64,000 bases of DNA from an uncultured Anaerolineae bacterium (GCA_937124585.1 CAKZKT010000130.1:1-64000), one strand, 5' to 3'. Positions 1 to 10,118 are shown, counted from the stretch's first letter. Translations and numbers: made by a program. The notes: a model not told the origin generated them from the sequence alone.

Positions 1-9
1 GGTGATCGT

Positions 10-282
10 CTACTCTGTCGCGTCCAGCGCCAGCACAGTGCGATACAGCGCCTCGGCACCCAGGCGAATATCGTCTGCGGCGGTGAACTCGGCCGGGCTG
101 TGGCTGATGCCGTCCCGGCTGCGCACGAAGATCATGGCTGTATCCGTCACCGCAGCCATGATCTGTGCGTCGTGCCCGGCGCCGCTGGGCAGCCGGTGTG
201 CGGCCACGCCGACCCCCCCGATCGCCCGCACCACTGTCTCGACCATGTGCTGCGGCAACAGCACAGGCTTGTGGCGCGCCAT
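10..282 (-). pseudogene. C-terminal fragment of M20-family N-carbamoyl-amino-acid hydrolase / allantoate amidohydrolase
   Basis: SGAGHDAQIMAAVTDTAMIFVRSRDGISHSPAEF matches the family C-terminus; upstream codons (DHTTPRSPQVPLEE) do not continue the family, so about 300 N-terminal residues are absent. Confidence 0.7.
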
Positions 283-401
283 CTCCTCCAGCGGAACTTG
301 AGGTGATCTCGGTGTGGTGTGATCTCCTTTCGCGCCATGGGCCGGGGCGCACCGGGTGCAAGCCGGCTATGGCCGGCGTCATGCCTGGAGCGAGCAGCTG
401 T

Positions 402-932
402 TCAATCGTCGGTCGTCGGTTCATCCAGCCGGCCGGCGCGCAAGGCCTCGATGAAACGCCGGAAAAGGTCCTCCGGCACGCGGCCACGCGGGATGGCCAG
501 CCCGTACACGCCGTCCACTGCAATGAACGCATGATCAGGTGTGACCGTCACCGGGCCGATGCGCGACCACGGGATCAGGGTTTCTTTATCCGCCACCGTC
601 TGGCGCAGGCCGGCGGCGTTCAGTTGCAGCGTCCGTGGGGCAAACACGGCCGGGTTGAGCCGCGCGCGCACGATCTGGCGCAGGGTGCGGCCGGCCACCC
701 AGCGGTAGTAGAACGGGTACAGCCCGAAACAGAAGACCGCCAGGGCAGCCGAGTAAAGCGCTACCGCAGGCTTGTGAAAGGCGAAGTAGCTGACCAGGGC
801 CAGCAACCCGAAGAACAACAGCAGGCCATATCGTTGCAAGCGATAGCGGCGAAGCAGCGCGGGCGAATGCTCCATCTGGTATCGCGCCAGCGCCACGAGA
901 TCGGCTTCTGCGAGCGTGAATGCGAGTTTCAT
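402..932 (-). CDS. YcxB-like membrane protein
   Basis: 176 aa, two central TM segments, C-terminal LIPWSRIGPVTVTPDHAFIAV...AIPRGRVPEDLFRRFIEAL typical of YcxB-like proteins. Confidence 0.7.
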   Translation of the reverse strand: MKLAFTLAEADLVALARYQMEHSPALLRRYRLQRYGLLLFFGLLALVSYFAFHKPAVALYSAALAVFCFGLYPFYYRWVAGRTLRQIVRARLNPAVFAPRTLQLNAAGLRQTVADKETLIPWSRIGPVTVTPDHAFIAVDGVYGLAIPRGRVPEDLFRRFIEALRAGRLDEPTTDD

Positions 933-1069
933 GAGGCAGTAGGGTTTCCCCGGCGGGCAGGAATGACGATCAGGTCAAGTATAGCCGCACGGCACAGGTT
1001 GTCAAATCCGACGTTCGGCGATATCATGTTTCTCTCATGATTTCCTATCACCAGACAGGAGATGGCGCG

Positions 1070-1462
1070 ATGGCCAGAAAGATTACACCGTTTCTCATGT
1101 TCGATGGTTCGGCCGAAGAGGCGATGCGATTTTATGTCGGATTGTTTCGAAACGCCGAGATCGGCCAGGTCGTGCGGTACGGCCCCGATGAGCCGGGGAT
1201 GGCAGGCAAGGTCAAGCAGGCTGAGTTCACCCTGGCAGGCCAGAGATTTTTCTGCATTGACAGCCCGGTGCGACATGCATTCACGTTCACCCCTTCATTC
1301 TCGCTTTTCGTCGAGTGCGAAAGCGAGGAAGAACTGGACAGGCTGTTCGGCCAGCTGGCAGAAGGCGGCGAGGTCATGATGCCGCTGGACGACTACGGTT
1401 TTGGCAGGAAGTTCGGATGGGTGAACGATCGTTTTGGGGTGTCATGGCAGCTCAATGGATGA
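1070..1462 (+). CDS. VOC/PhnB-like glyoxalase-fold protein
   Basis: MARKITPFLMFDGSAEEAMRFYVGLF...QAEFTLAGQRFFCIDSP...FGWVNDRFGVSWQL. Confidence 0.85.
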   Translation: MARKITPFLMFDGSAEEAMRFYVGLFRNAEIGQVVRYGPDEPGMAGKVKQAEFTLAGQRFFCIDSPVRHAFTFTPSFSLFVECESEEELDRLFGQLAEGGEVMMPLDDYGFGRKFGWVNDRFGVSWQLNG

Positions 1463-1520
1463 AAGTCGCCACGTGCCAGGCATCTTGCAGAGTGCCTGGC
1501 ACGTGAGTGCGGCGATTTTC
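1455..1520. repeat. dispersed palindromic repeat, copy 1
   Basis: gatgaaagtcgccACGTGCCAGGCAtcttgcagagTGCCTGGCACGTgagtgcggcgattttca; inverted repeat recurring at 15947, 38650, 50769 and 62055. Confidence 0.85.
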
Positions 1521-2796
1521 AGACCAGCGTCCGCACCAGGTGATACTGCTTTTTCCCTGTGCGCAGCACCAGGAAACGGCCGCCGATCAACTGGGCCGTG
1601 GAAATGGCCTGGCTCGCGTCTTCGACGCGCACGTTGTTGACGTATACCCCGCCCGCGGCGACCAGACGCCGTCCCTCGCCCTTCGATTTCACCAGCCCTG
1701 CCTCTACCAGCAGGTCGAGGAGCGGCTTGCCCGGCCCCTCGAACGCGATCCTCGGCACCTCGCTGGAGGGCGCCTCCGCGAAGACATCCTCGATCTCGGC
1801 GACGCTCAGGCCCTCGAGGCTGCCGCCGAAGAGCGCCTGCGAGGCTCGCTCAGCATCTGCCAGCGCCTGTTCGCCGTGCACCAGCCGCGTCACCTCGCGC
1901 GCCAGGCGACGCTGTGCCTCGCGCTGCTCGGGACGCTCGCGCACCGCCTGCTCCAGCTCGGCGATCTCCTCGTAGCTCAGCCAGGTGAAGTAGCCGAGGT
2001 AGCAGATCACATCTGCGTCGGCCTGGTTCAGCCAGAACTGGTAGAACCGATACGGCGAGGTACGTTTCGGGTCGAGCCAGATCGTGCCCTGCTCGGTCTT
2101 GCCGAGTTTCACTCCGTCGGCGCCGGTCACCAGCGGGTAGACCAGGCCGTAGGCGCGCATGCCCCGGACACGGCGGATCAGCTCGACGCCGGCCGTGATG
2201 TTGCCCCACTGATCGCTGCCTCCGGCCTGGAGGATGCAGCCGTAACGGTCGAAAAGCTGCAGGAAGTCGTAGGCCTGGAGCAGCATGTAGCTGAATTCGG
2301 TGTATGAGATCCCCTCCTGGCGTTCCAGCCGGGTCTGCACCGAGTCTTTGGCGATCATGTAGTTGACGGTGAAATGCTTGCCCACATCGCGCAGAAAATC
2401 CATCAGCGGGATCGTCGTCAGCCAGTCCGCATTGTTGATGAGGCGGGCCGGATTGCTGCGCACCTCGAAGTCGAGAAAGCGGGTCAGCTGGGCTTTGATC
2501 GCCTCGACATTGGCCGCAATCAACTCCTTGCTTTGCAGCTGGCGTTCCTGCGTCTTGCCGCTCGGGTCACCGATCAGGCCGGTACCGCCGCCCACCAGCG
2601 CGATGGGTGTATGGCCGAAGCGTTGCAGCCGCGCCAGTCCCATCAACGCCAGCAGGTTGCCCACCTGCAGACTGTCGGAGGTCGGGTCGAACCCGATGTA
2701 GGCCGTGACTTTCTGGTTGGCCAGCACTTCGGGCAGCCCTTCGGTGAAACTGTGCACCAGGCCCCGGCGCGCAAAATCATCGAAGACGTTCATCAT
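1519..2796 (-). CDS. tyrS: tyrosyl-tRNA synthetase
   Basis: [46 protein letters not shown] (KMSKS-like); C-terminal S4 domain. Confidence 0.95.
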   Translation of the reverse strand: MMNVFDDFARRGLVHSFTEGLPEVLANQKVTAYIGFDPTSDSLQVGNLLALMGLARLQRFGHTPIALVGGGTGLIGDPSGKTQERQLQSKELIAANVEAIKAQLTRFLDFEVRSNPARLINNADWLTTIPLMDFLRDVGKHFTVNYMIAKDSVQTRLERQEGISYTEFSYMLLQAYDFLQLFDRYGCILQAGGSDQWGNITAGVELIRRVRGMRAYGLVYPLVTGADGVKLGKTEQGTIWLDPKRTSPYRFYQFWLNQADADVICYLGYFTWLSYEEIAELEQAVRERPEQREAQRRLAREVTRLVHGEQALADAERASQALFGGSLEGLSVAEIEDVFAEAPSSEVPRIAFEGPGKPLLDLLVEAGLVKSKGEGRRLVAAGGVYVNNVRVEDASQAISTAQLIGGRFLVLRTGKKQYHLVRTLV

Positions 2797-3703
2797 TGTG
2801 TGTGAGCTCCTTTTCCATCCAGTGAGCGAGTTCGGCCTCATCGTGGCCGGTCCAGAGCGCCGCCGAACGCGCACCTTGATATACCAGCATCCCCAGGCCG
2901 TCAATGGCATGGGCACCGGCTGCGGCGGCCAGGCGCAAAAATGGCGTGCGCACATGATAGATCAGATCGTAGACCACCTGGCCCGGCCGCAACGGAACCG
3001 CCGGATCCCACGGCAGCGGGTCGGCGTCGCCATGCAGCCCCAGGCTGGTGGTGTTGACGATCAGGTCGGCGTCGGCTGCCAGTCGGGGCAGCGCCTCTGG
3101 AAACGGATGTGCCGACAGCTCGGCCTTCGGCAGCGCCGCGGCCACCAGCCGGCACAGCGCCTCGGCATGCGCCACCGTCCGGTTGACCACCGCCACGCGC
3201 ACCCCTGCCTCGGCCAGCGCATATACCACGGCTCGCGCCGCCCCGCCCGCACCGATCACCAGCGCACGATGGCCGGGCCCCACGGCGGCAGCATGATCGT
3301 CGCCCTGCCGATTTGCCGGTTTGCCGATCTCTACGCCGTGCGCCCACAGGTCCATCAGAAAGCCATGGCCATCGGTGCTATCTCCCAGCAGCGAACCGTC
3401 TGGCCGGATGACGATCGTGTTGACCGAGCCGGTCGCCGCGGCGATTGGCGTTAGCTCATCCATCAGGGGCACGAGCGCGGCTTTGTGCGGCACGGTAGCA
3501 TTGCAGCCGGCGAACCCCAGCGCGACCAGCCCGCGCACAGCATCGGCCAGCCGTTCCGGTCGCACCGGGAACGGCACGTAGACCCAATCCAGCCCCAGCG
3601 CCGCGAATGCGGCATTATGCATCCGCGGGCTGAGGCTATGCGCTACGGGCCAGCCCATCACGCCGGCCAGACGTGTGGCGCCGGTGATCGGGGGTCTGCT
3701 CAT
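2777..3703 (-). CDS. aroE: shikimate dehydrogenase
   Basis: [55 protein letters not shown]. Confidence 0.95.
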   Translation of the reverse strand: MSRPPITGATRLAGVMGWPVAHSLSPRMHNAAFAALGLDWVYVPFPVRPERLADAVRGLVALGFAGCNATVPHKAALVPLMDELTPIAAATGSVNTIVIRPDGSLLGDSTDGHGFLMDLWAHGVEIGKPANRQGDDHAAAVGPGHRALVIGAGGAARAVVYALAEAGVRVAVVNRTVAHAEALCRLVAAALPKAELSAHPFPEALPRLAADADLIVNTTSLGLHGDADPLPWDPAVPLRPGQVVYDLIYHVRTPFLRLAAAAGAHAIDGLGMLVYQGARSAALWTGHDEAELAHWMEKELTHNDERLR

Positions 3704-5082
3704 TCGCCGTCTCCCGCCCACGCCACATCCGCGCCCAGGCCGCGCATCGTTTCCACGAAGCCCGGAAATGAGTCGCGGATCACGCCGGCATCCAGCACCT
3801 CGGTGGGGCCATCGGCCACGAGGCCGGCGACCGCCAACGACATCGCCAGGCGATGGTCGTGATGGCTGTCCACGAGCGCGCCGTGCAGGCGAGCCGGGCC
3901 GTGAATGCGCATGCCGTCGGGCCGCTCCTCGACATCGGCGCCCATCTTGCGTAGCTCCGTGCAGACCGCCGCGATGCGATCCGACTCTTTCACGCGCAGC
4001 TCGGCTGCATCGCGGATGACGGTCGTCCCGGCCGCTTGCGTTGCGGCGACGGCGAAGATCGGGAACTCGTCAATGGCCCGCACGACGACCTCGCCGCCGA
4101 CCTCGATGCCCGTCAGAGCGCTGCTGCGACCGCTCACCGTCGCCATCGGCTCGCCTGCGGCCGATGCGGGGTGCGTTGCGTCGGTCGGCGGCTGCTCCTC
4201 CATGCCCACCGCCGCGCCCATGGACTCCAGGAGATCGTACAGGCCGGTGCGGGTCGGGTTGACGCCGACGCCGATCAGCCGGACAGCCGAGCTGGGCACG
4301 AGCACGGCCGCCACGAGGGGAAACGCGGCCGAGGAGAAATCGCCGGGCACATCGAGCCGGCCACCGCTGGTCAGTTCCTGCCCGCCACACAGGCGGATGG
4401 TCGCGGCGCTGCCCGTGCGCTGCGATTCGACCACGACGCCGAAATGCGCCAGCATTCGCTCGGTGTGATCGCGCGCCGGGCCGGGCTCGTGCACGATCGT
4501 CTCGCCGGCGGCGAAGAGGCCCGCCAGCAGGATCGCAGATTTGACCTGCGCGCTGGCGACCGGCATGGCGTAATCAATGCCGCGCAGCTGTCCGCCGCGA
4601 ATGGCCAACGGCGGCAAGCGGCCATCCTGACGGCCGAGCACAGTGGCACCCATCAGGCGCAACGGCTCGGCCACGCGGCCCATGGGCCGGCGGCGCAGCG
4701 CTTCGCTGCCGGTCACGATGCTGGTGAAGGGCTGCCCGGCCAGGATGCCGGCCAGCAGGCGGATGGTCGTGCCCGAACCCGCGCAGTCCAGCACGTCGGC
4801 CGGCTCGCGCAGGCCGTGCAGGCCGACGCCGTGCACGGTGAGAATGCCCTGCCAGGCGCCCATGATTTCCGTGAAGCCGGGCGTTTCCTCTACCGTCACG
4901 CCCAGGCTGCGCACGCAGCGCAGGGTGGCCCGGCACACGTCGGCGTCCACCCAACCGTGGATGGTCGTGTCGCCTGTGGCCAGTGCGCTCAGCAGCAGCG
5001 CGCGGTGGCTGATGGATTTGTCGCCGGGCACGCGCGCGATCCCGGCCAGCGGGCCGGAAGGATGAACGATGAGTCGTTGCAT
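3700..5082 (-). CDS. aroA: 3-phosphoshikimate 1-carboxyvinyltransferase
   Basis: VPGDKSISHRALLLSALATGDT; LDCAGSGTTIRLLAGILAGQPF; RVKESDRIAAV; DHRLAMSLAVAGL. Confidence 0.96.
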   Translation of the reverse strand: MQRLIVHPSGPLAGIARVPGDKSISHRALLLSALATGDTTIHGWVDADVCRATLRCVRSLGVTVEETPGFTEIMGAWQGILTVHGVGLHGLREPADVLDCAGSGTTIRLLAGILAGQPFTSIVTGSEALRRRPMGRVAEPLRLMGATVLGRQDGRLPPLAIRGGQLRGIDYAMPVASAQVKSAILLAGLFAAGETIVHEPGPARDHTERMLAHFGVVVESQRTGSAATIRLCGGQELTSGGRLDVPGDFSSAAFPLVAAVLVPSSAVRLIGVGVNPTRTGLYDLLESMGAAVGMEEQPPTDATHPASAAGEPMATVSGRSSALTGIEVGGEVVVRAIDEFPIFAVAATQAAGTTVIRDAAELRVKESDRIAAVCTELRKMGADVEERPDGMRIHGPARLHGALVDSHHDHRLAMSLAVAGLVADGPTEVLDAGVIRDSFPGFVETMRGLGADVAWAGDGE

Positions 5083-5171
5083 GTTCTCGGGCCTTTCTGA
5101 TTTTCGGGCCTTCGGTTTCCTGAGATTGCTGCACGCGGCCACCCGCGTGGCGGAAACTCGAAGGGCGCCAT

Positions 5172-6044
5172 TCAGAAGCGCATGCCGGCGCGTCGCGCCT
5201 GCGCCGTCGCCAGGCAGGCGCGCAGGCCGGTCTCATCGCCGGCGGCCAGGTTGCGCCGCAACTCGGCAAACTGGTCGGCGAAAGCATCCATCCAATCGAG
5301 CAATGCCTCCCGGTTGGTCAGCAGGATGTCGAGCATCATGTCAACATCGCTGGCCGCCACACGGGTGGTGTCCCGAAAGCCCGATGCGGCCAGGGTCCAG
5401 GCCAGCCCATCGCCGGCGCCGTCCACTGCGGCGACCACCGCGGCAGCGACGACGTAGGGCAGATGGCTGATGGCGGCCACCGCGCGATCGTGGGCGAGCG
5501 GATCCACCACCAGGGGCCGGCCGCCCACCGCGGTTGCCAGGTCGTGCGCGGTGGCGAGCGCTTCGGCTGTGGTGCGCGGCAACGGGCAGAGGACGAACGG
5601 CCGCTGGCGATACAGCAATGCGTCGGCCGCGGCGAAACCGGCCGTCTCTTTGCCGCACATCGGATGTGCGCCCACCGGCTGCAGGCCTGCGGGCAGGTCG
5701 GCCATGGCCGCGCAGATCTGCCCCTTGCTGCTGCCCAGGTCCATCACCAGCGTTCCGGGCCGCGCATGGCGGCCGACCTCCGGCAAGAGCCGCAGGATCG
5801 TGCGCACAGGCGTCGCCAGCACGACCAGGTCGGCTTCGGCGACGCCCTGGGCCAGGTCGGTTGTCCCCCGGTCAATGGCGCCGGCCGCGCGGGCCGCGTC
5901 TAGCGTTGTCGCGCTGCGGCTCACTCCGACGATGCGTGCGGCGCGCCAGACGGCAGGCGTCGGATCTGCGCGCAGCGCCAGCGCCAGCGATCCACCCATG
6001 AGACCGAGGCCCGCGATGCAGATGGTAAATGCGTCTTCTGTCAT
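5172..6044 (-). CDS. tyrA: prephenate dehydrogenase
   Basis: IAGLGLMGGSLALALR; LATPVRTILRLLPEV; DLGSSKGQI; GAHPMCGKETAGF. Confidence 0.94.
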   Translation of the reverse strand: MTEDAFTICIAGLGLMGGSLALALRADPTPAVWRAARIVGVSRSATTLDAARAAGAIDRGTTDLAQGVAEADLVVLATPVRTILRLLPEVGRHARPGTLVMDLGSSKGQICAAMADLPAGLQPVGAHPMCGKETAGFAAADALLYRQRPFVLCPLPRTTAEALATAHDLATAVGGRPLVVDPLAHDRAVAAISHLPYVVAAAVVAAVDGAGDGLAWTLAASGFRDTTRVAASDVDMMLDILLTNREALLDWMDAFADQFAELRRNLAAGDETGLRACLATAQARRAGMRF

Positions 6045-6161
6045 GTTTGTCCTGAGCGGAACCGGGGGCTTGGGCGAGCTTTCGGCGGCCGTGGGTCGAG
6101 TGCGGCGTGAGCCACCGGCCTCTCAACCCGCAGCTTCCGTTTGGCTCCTGGCCCTCCAGCC

Positions 6162-7175
6162 TCACAACGTCCGACCCACGGCCGGCGCGATCTTGCGCAG
6201 CGAGGCGACGAGCTCGGCGAAGCGTTCGGGTTTGAGCGATTGCGCGCCATCCGACAGCGCCTTGGCCGGGTCGGGATGAACCTCGACCATCAGGCCGTCT
6301 GCGCCGGCGGCAATGCACGCCCGGCCGACCGCCGATACCAGGTCCCATTTGCCCGTGCCGTGGCTCGGATCGCCCAGGACAGGCAGGTGTGTCCAGCCTT
6401 TGACCAGCGGAATGGCGTTGATGTCGAAGGTGTTGCGCGTGGCGGTTTCGAAGGTGCGGATGCCGCGCTCGCAAAGCATCACCTGGCGATTGCCGCCGCT
6501 CAGCACGTAGTCGGCTGAAAGCAGCCATTCCTGCACAGTGTTCATCAGGCCACGCTTGACCATCACCGGTATGCGCGTGCGGCCCACCACCTGGAGCAGC
6601 GGGAAGTTCTGCATGTTGCGCGTGCCGATTTGCAGGATATCGGCATATTTGCTGACAAGCGGCACCTGTTCGGTGGACATCACCTCGGTGATGACCGGCA
6701 GGCCGGTCTCCTCGCGCGCTTCGGCCAGCAGTTCGAGCGCCTCTTCGCCCAGCCCCTGAAAGGAGTAGGGCGAGCTGCGTGGCTTGAACGCACCAGCGCG
6801 CAGGATCATCGCGCCGGCCTCTTTCACCGCCCAGGCGGTCTCCAGCAGCTGGCTGCGGCTCTCCACCGAGCAGGGCCCGGCGATGATCACGATCTGTTGG
6901 CCGCCGATCTGCACGCCGCGCACGTCTACGATCGTGTTCTCCGGGTGAAAATCCCGGCTGGCGAGCTTGAACGGCTGGAGGATGCGCACCACCTGTTCGA
7001 CGCCGGGCAGCAGCTCGAAGTTGTGGCTTTCCAGCGGCCGATCATCGCCCACCACCCCCACGATCGTCCGCTCTGTGCCGTGCGACAGGTGTGCCCGATA
7101 GCCAAACGCCTCGACCTGGCTGACGACGAAACTGATTTCACTGGCGCTGGCCCCGCGTTTCATGACGATGACCAT
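6162..7175 (-). CDS. aroF: 3-deoxy-7-phosphoheptulonate synthase (type I beta)
   Basis: [55 protein letters not shown]-terminal ferredoxin-like regulatory domain. Confidence 0.95.
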   Translation of the reverse strand: MVIVMKRGASASEISFVVSQVEAFGYRAHLSHGTERTIVGVVGDDRPLESHNFELLPGVEQVVRILQPFKLASRDFHPENTIVDVRGVQIGGQQIVIIAGPCSVESRSQLLETAWAVKEAGAMILRAGAFKPRSSPYSFQGLGEEALELLAEAREETGLPVITEVMSTEQVPLVSKYADILQIGTRNMQNFPLLQVVGRTRIPVMVKRGLMNTVQEWLLSADYVLSGGNRQVMLCERGIRTFETATRNTFDINAIPLVKGWTHLPVLGDPSHGTGKWDLVSAVGRACIAAGADGLMVEVHPDPAKALSDGAQSLKPERFAELVASLRKIAPAVGRTL

Positions 7176-7300
7176 GGGAATACCTCCGTGATGAGAGATT
7201 GGGCGTGAAATGCGAAACGTCAGGCGTCACAGGCGATGATGTGGAACACATAAACGATGACACTCGACATTTCACGTTTGACATTTTGACGTTTCACGCT

Positions 7301-8587
7301 TCACGCAGCCGGATAGCTGCCCAGGAGCTTGACGAAGGCAGCGCGCGTGAGCAGGTTGCTCAGCGCTCGGCTGACGCCCAGGTCCTGGTAATGCCCCTCC
7401 AGGTCTACGTAGAACACGTAATGCCACGGCCGGTTGCGCCGCGGCCGGCTCTCGATTTTGGTCAGGTTGATGCCCCGGTTGGCGAACTCGCCCAGGGCAT
7501 GGTAAAGTGCGCCCGGCGTGTGCGACGTCGCGAAGACGATGGATGTCTTGTTGCGCGCGGCCGGCGGCAGCTCTTCGCGGCCGAGCACGAAGAAGCGCGT
7601 GGTGTTCTCCGGCGAATCTTCGATGCCGATGTCGAGCACGTCCAGGCCGTAGATTTTGCCGGCCAAGGCGCTGGCGATGGCGGCCCGGCCCGGGATCGGA
7701 TACGCTGCCAGCTCGCGCGCGGCGCCTGCCGTGTCGTAGCTTGGCACAGCCTCCCAGCCGCGCGTGCGCAGATAGCGCTCGCATTGGGCCAGCGCCTGCG
7801 GATGCGACTGGACGCTCTGGATGTCGGCGGCTGTAACGCCCGGCGGAACGAGCAAGCAATGGCGCACGCGCAGCTTCACCTCGCCGATGACGCGCAGGTC
7901 GTGATCCAGGAGCAGGTCGTAGGCCTGGTTGATGGAGCCGGCCTGTGAGTTTTCCACGGGCAGCACGCCATGGGTGGCGCGGCCCTCCTCGATGGCCTTG
8001 AAGATCTCCTCGAAGCTGTGGCAGGCCAGCGTGTTCACCAGATCGCCGAAGTGCTGATGGGCTGCTTCCTGGGAATAGGCGCCGGGCTCGCCCTGATAGG
8101 CGACGATGGTTTTGGTGCTGGGTGTGACTGCGGCGGCGGGGCGGGGGGCCGGCGGCGGGGCGACGGGCTCGGCGGCTTGACGGGCGCTGCCGTTGCCGGC
8201 CAGGGGCATCGCGATGATGCCGCTTTCGGGGGCCAGGTCGGGCCGCAGTGCAGCTGCTTCGCGCAGGTAGCCGTGCTGGATCGCTTCGAGTGGCCGATCG
8301 GTGTTCCAGTGAATCAAGACGCGGATGCAGCGCGGGAGCGCGCTGGGCACGGGGATCTCGATGGTGTCCAGGAGGGGCACCTCGGTCCAGCCGAGCTGTC
8401 GGGCCGCCCGGGCGGGAAAGGTCGCGTTCAGATCGGGGGTGACCGAAAAGACGATGCTGGCGATATCGGCCGGCCGCAGTTCATTGGCGGCTGCGAGCCA
8501 GCGCAACAGCTCTTCGGTGGCATCGAGAATGGCGGTCTCAGTGTTGTCGGCGGCGGTCGTCGCGCCGCGAATACCTCGGACGGGCAT
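7301..8587 (-). CDS. pheA: fused AroH-type chorismate mutase and prephenate dehydratase with ACT domain
   Basis: N-term [28 protein letters not shown]...[26 protein letters not shown]...[10 protein letters not shown] is AroH-like; C-term [20 protein letters not shown]...[20 protein letters not shown] plus ACT. Confidence 0.93.
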   Translation of the reverse strand: MPVRGIRGATTAADNTETAILDATEELLRWLAAANELRPADIASIVFSVTPDLNATFPARAARQLGWTEVPLLDTIEIPVPSALPRCIRVLIHWNTDRPLEAIQHGYLREAAALRPDLAPESGIIAMPLAGNGSARQAAEPVAPPPAPRPAAAVTPSTKTIVAYQGEPGAYSQEAAHQHFGDLVNTLACHSFEEIFKAIEEGRATHGVLPVENSQAGSINQAYDLLLDHDLRVIGEVKLRVRHCLLVPPGVTAADIQSVQSHPQALAQCERYLRTRGWEAVPSYDTAGAARELAAYPIPGRAAIASALAGKIYGLDVLDIGIEDSPENTTRFFVLGREELPPAARNKTSIVFATSHTPGALYHALGEFANRGINLTKIESRPRRNRPWHYVFYVDLEGHYQDLGVSRALSNLLTRAAFVKLLGSYPAA

Positions 8588-8618
8588 ACGCACTCCTCCA
8601 TGAAATGGGATATTTAAC

Positions 8619-8645
8619 AAAAAGAGCGTGGATTGCTCCACGCTC
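8619..8645 (-). terminator. intrinsic terminator in the leader of the aroH-pheA operon
   Basis: minus strand GAGCGTGGA-GCAA-TCCACGCTC-TTTTTGTT: perfect 9-bp stem plus U-tract, about 30 nt upstream of the aroH-pheA start. Confidence 0.9.
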
Positions 8646-8675
8646 CGGTTCGCTGCTTTGACGATTTCAGGGGGC

Positions 8676-8786
8676 TCAGACGATCTGTCCCTCCCCCGGC
8701 GCGCGAGCTTCTCTCCGAAGGATCGGATAATAATAAAAGTAGAAGCTAAACGAGAAGCCGCGCTTTGGGTTCATGTTAGTTTTCAT
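8676..8786 (-). CDS. 36-aa Phe/Tyr-rich attenuator leader peptide
   Basis: [36 protein letters not shown]; 8 of 10 consecutive codons are Phe or Tyr; purine-rich AGGATAGG just upstream; below the ORF-track length cutoff. Confidence 0.85.
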   Translation of the reverse strand: MKTNMNPKRGFSFSFYFYYYPILRREARAPGEGQIV

Positions 8787-8804
8787 GAGCCTATCCTGAT
8801 CCCG

Positions 8805-8834
8805 ATATTACCATCGGTCTGCGGAGTTTGTCAA
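8805..8834 (-). promoter_or_regulatory. sigma70-like promoter for the Phe/Tyr operon
   Basis: minus strand TTGACA-N18-TAATAT, just upstream of the leader ORF. Confidence 0.65.
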
Positions 8835-8865
8835 ATGGCGAACCGCGCATTTGGGCTCGCGGCAG

Positions 8866-8894
8866 TTGACAGCGCATTTCAACCCGGGTACAAT
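8866..8894 (+). promoter_or_regulatory. sigma70-like promoter for the URO-D gene
   Basis: TTGACA-N17-TACAAT; divergent from the leader promoter. Confidence 0.7.
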
Positions 8895-8978
8895 TGCGAC
8901 CGACGAACGGGACGCGTCCGGCCATTACGATCGCCGATGTCACGTCATGCTTGCCCTCAGCCACAGGAGAGGCTCTCC

Positions 8979-10118
8979 ATGCCCAAAGAAACCATGACCC
9001 CCCGTGAGCGCTGGTTGGCGGTGCTCACGCGCCAGAAACCCGATCGCGTGCCGATGGATTATTGGGGCACGCTCGAGGCGACCGCTAGGCTGATCCGTCA
9101 CCTCGGCCTGAGCAGTGACAGTGAAGCCGCTTTGGTGGCGGCATTCAAGACGGGCGGGCAACGGGCCCGCCTGGGCAGGCGACCGATTGACCGGCTGCGT
9201 CGGCAGATGCTTGACCGGCTGCATGTGGACTATGTCGTGACGGTCGGCCCGCGTTACGTGGGCCCCAGGCTGCCGCCCAACACCGACGTATTCGGTTGTC
9301 GCTACCGCAATGTCGAGTATGGCACCGGCATTTATGGCGAGTGCGTCTATCATCCGCTGGCACACTACACCTCAGTGGAGGAGATCGCGCGCAACTACCG
9401 CTGGCCGGACCCGGACTGGTGGGATTACAGCGAGATTCCCGAGCAGATCAAGGGCTGGGAACAGCACCCCATCCGCGGCGGCGGGTCTGAGCCGTTCCTG
9501 ATCTATAAAAATCTGCGCGGTCAGGAACGGGCGTTCATGGATCTCGTCGAGCATCCGGAGATCGTCCACTACTGCCTGGACAAGCTCTTCGACCTGGCGT
9601 ACATCAACACCCAGCGCATCTACGAACAGATCCCAGGCCAGGTGATGATCACCTACGTGGCCGAGGACATGGGCGCCCAGGAAGGCCTGATGTTTTCGGT
9701 CAAGCATATTCGGGAGTTCCTGCTGCCGCGCATGAAGCGCATCATTGATCTGGCCCACAGCGCGGGCGCCTATGTGTTTCATCATAACGACGGCGCGGTG
9801 CGCAAGATCCTGCCGGACATGATCGCGCTGGGCATTGACGTGCTCAACCCGATCCAATGGCGCTGCAAGGGGATGGAGCGGGAAGGGCTGAAGCGAGACT
9901 TTGGCGAGAAGCTGATCTTCCACGGTGCCATGGACAATCAGTACACCCTCCCGTTTGGCACGGTGGACGAGGTACGCCAGGAGGTGCTCGATAACCTGCG
10001 CATCCTCGGCGCGGGCGGTGGCTATATCTTGGCCCCCTGCCATAACATCCAGGCCGTCAGCCCGCCGGAGAACATCGCAGCGATGTATGAGACGGGGTAC
10101 GAGCATGGCTGGATGTAA
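8979..10118 (+). CDS. uroporphyrinogen decarboxylase-family (URO-D) protein
   Basis: MTPRERWLAVLTRQKPDRVPMDYWG...FHHNDGAVRKILPDMIALGIDVLNPIQ...GAGGGYILAPCHNIQAVSPPENI. Confidence 0.85.
   Translation: MPKETMTPRERWLAVLTRQKPDRVPMDYWGTLEATARLIRHLGLSSDSEAALVAAFKTGGQRARLGRRPIDRLRRQMLDRLHVDYVVTVGPRYVGPRLPPNTDVFGCRYRNVEYGTGIYGECVYHPLAHYTSVEEIARNYRWPDPDWWDYSEIPEQIKGWEQHPIRGGGSEPFLIYKNLRGQERAFMDLVEHPEIVHYCLDKLFDLAYINTQRIYEQIPGQVMITYVAEDMGAQEGLMFSVKHIREFLLPRMKRIIDLAHSAGAYVFHHNDGAVRKILPDMIALGIDVLNPIQWRCKGMEREGLKRDFGEKLIFHGAMDNQYTLPFGTVDEVRQEVLDNLRILGAGGGYILAPCHNIQAVSPPENIAAMYETGYEHGWM

Noticed and set aside
8619-8786. T-box riboswitch upstream of aroH-pheA
   Set aside because: No T-box AGGGUGG-type antiterminator motif or specifier-loop architecture seen; leader ORF with alternative stems explains the terminator better
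8628-8978. N-terminal extension of the URO-D ORF back to 8628
   Set aside because: Region is the divergent promoter and attenuator leader; a good RBS and start are at 8979
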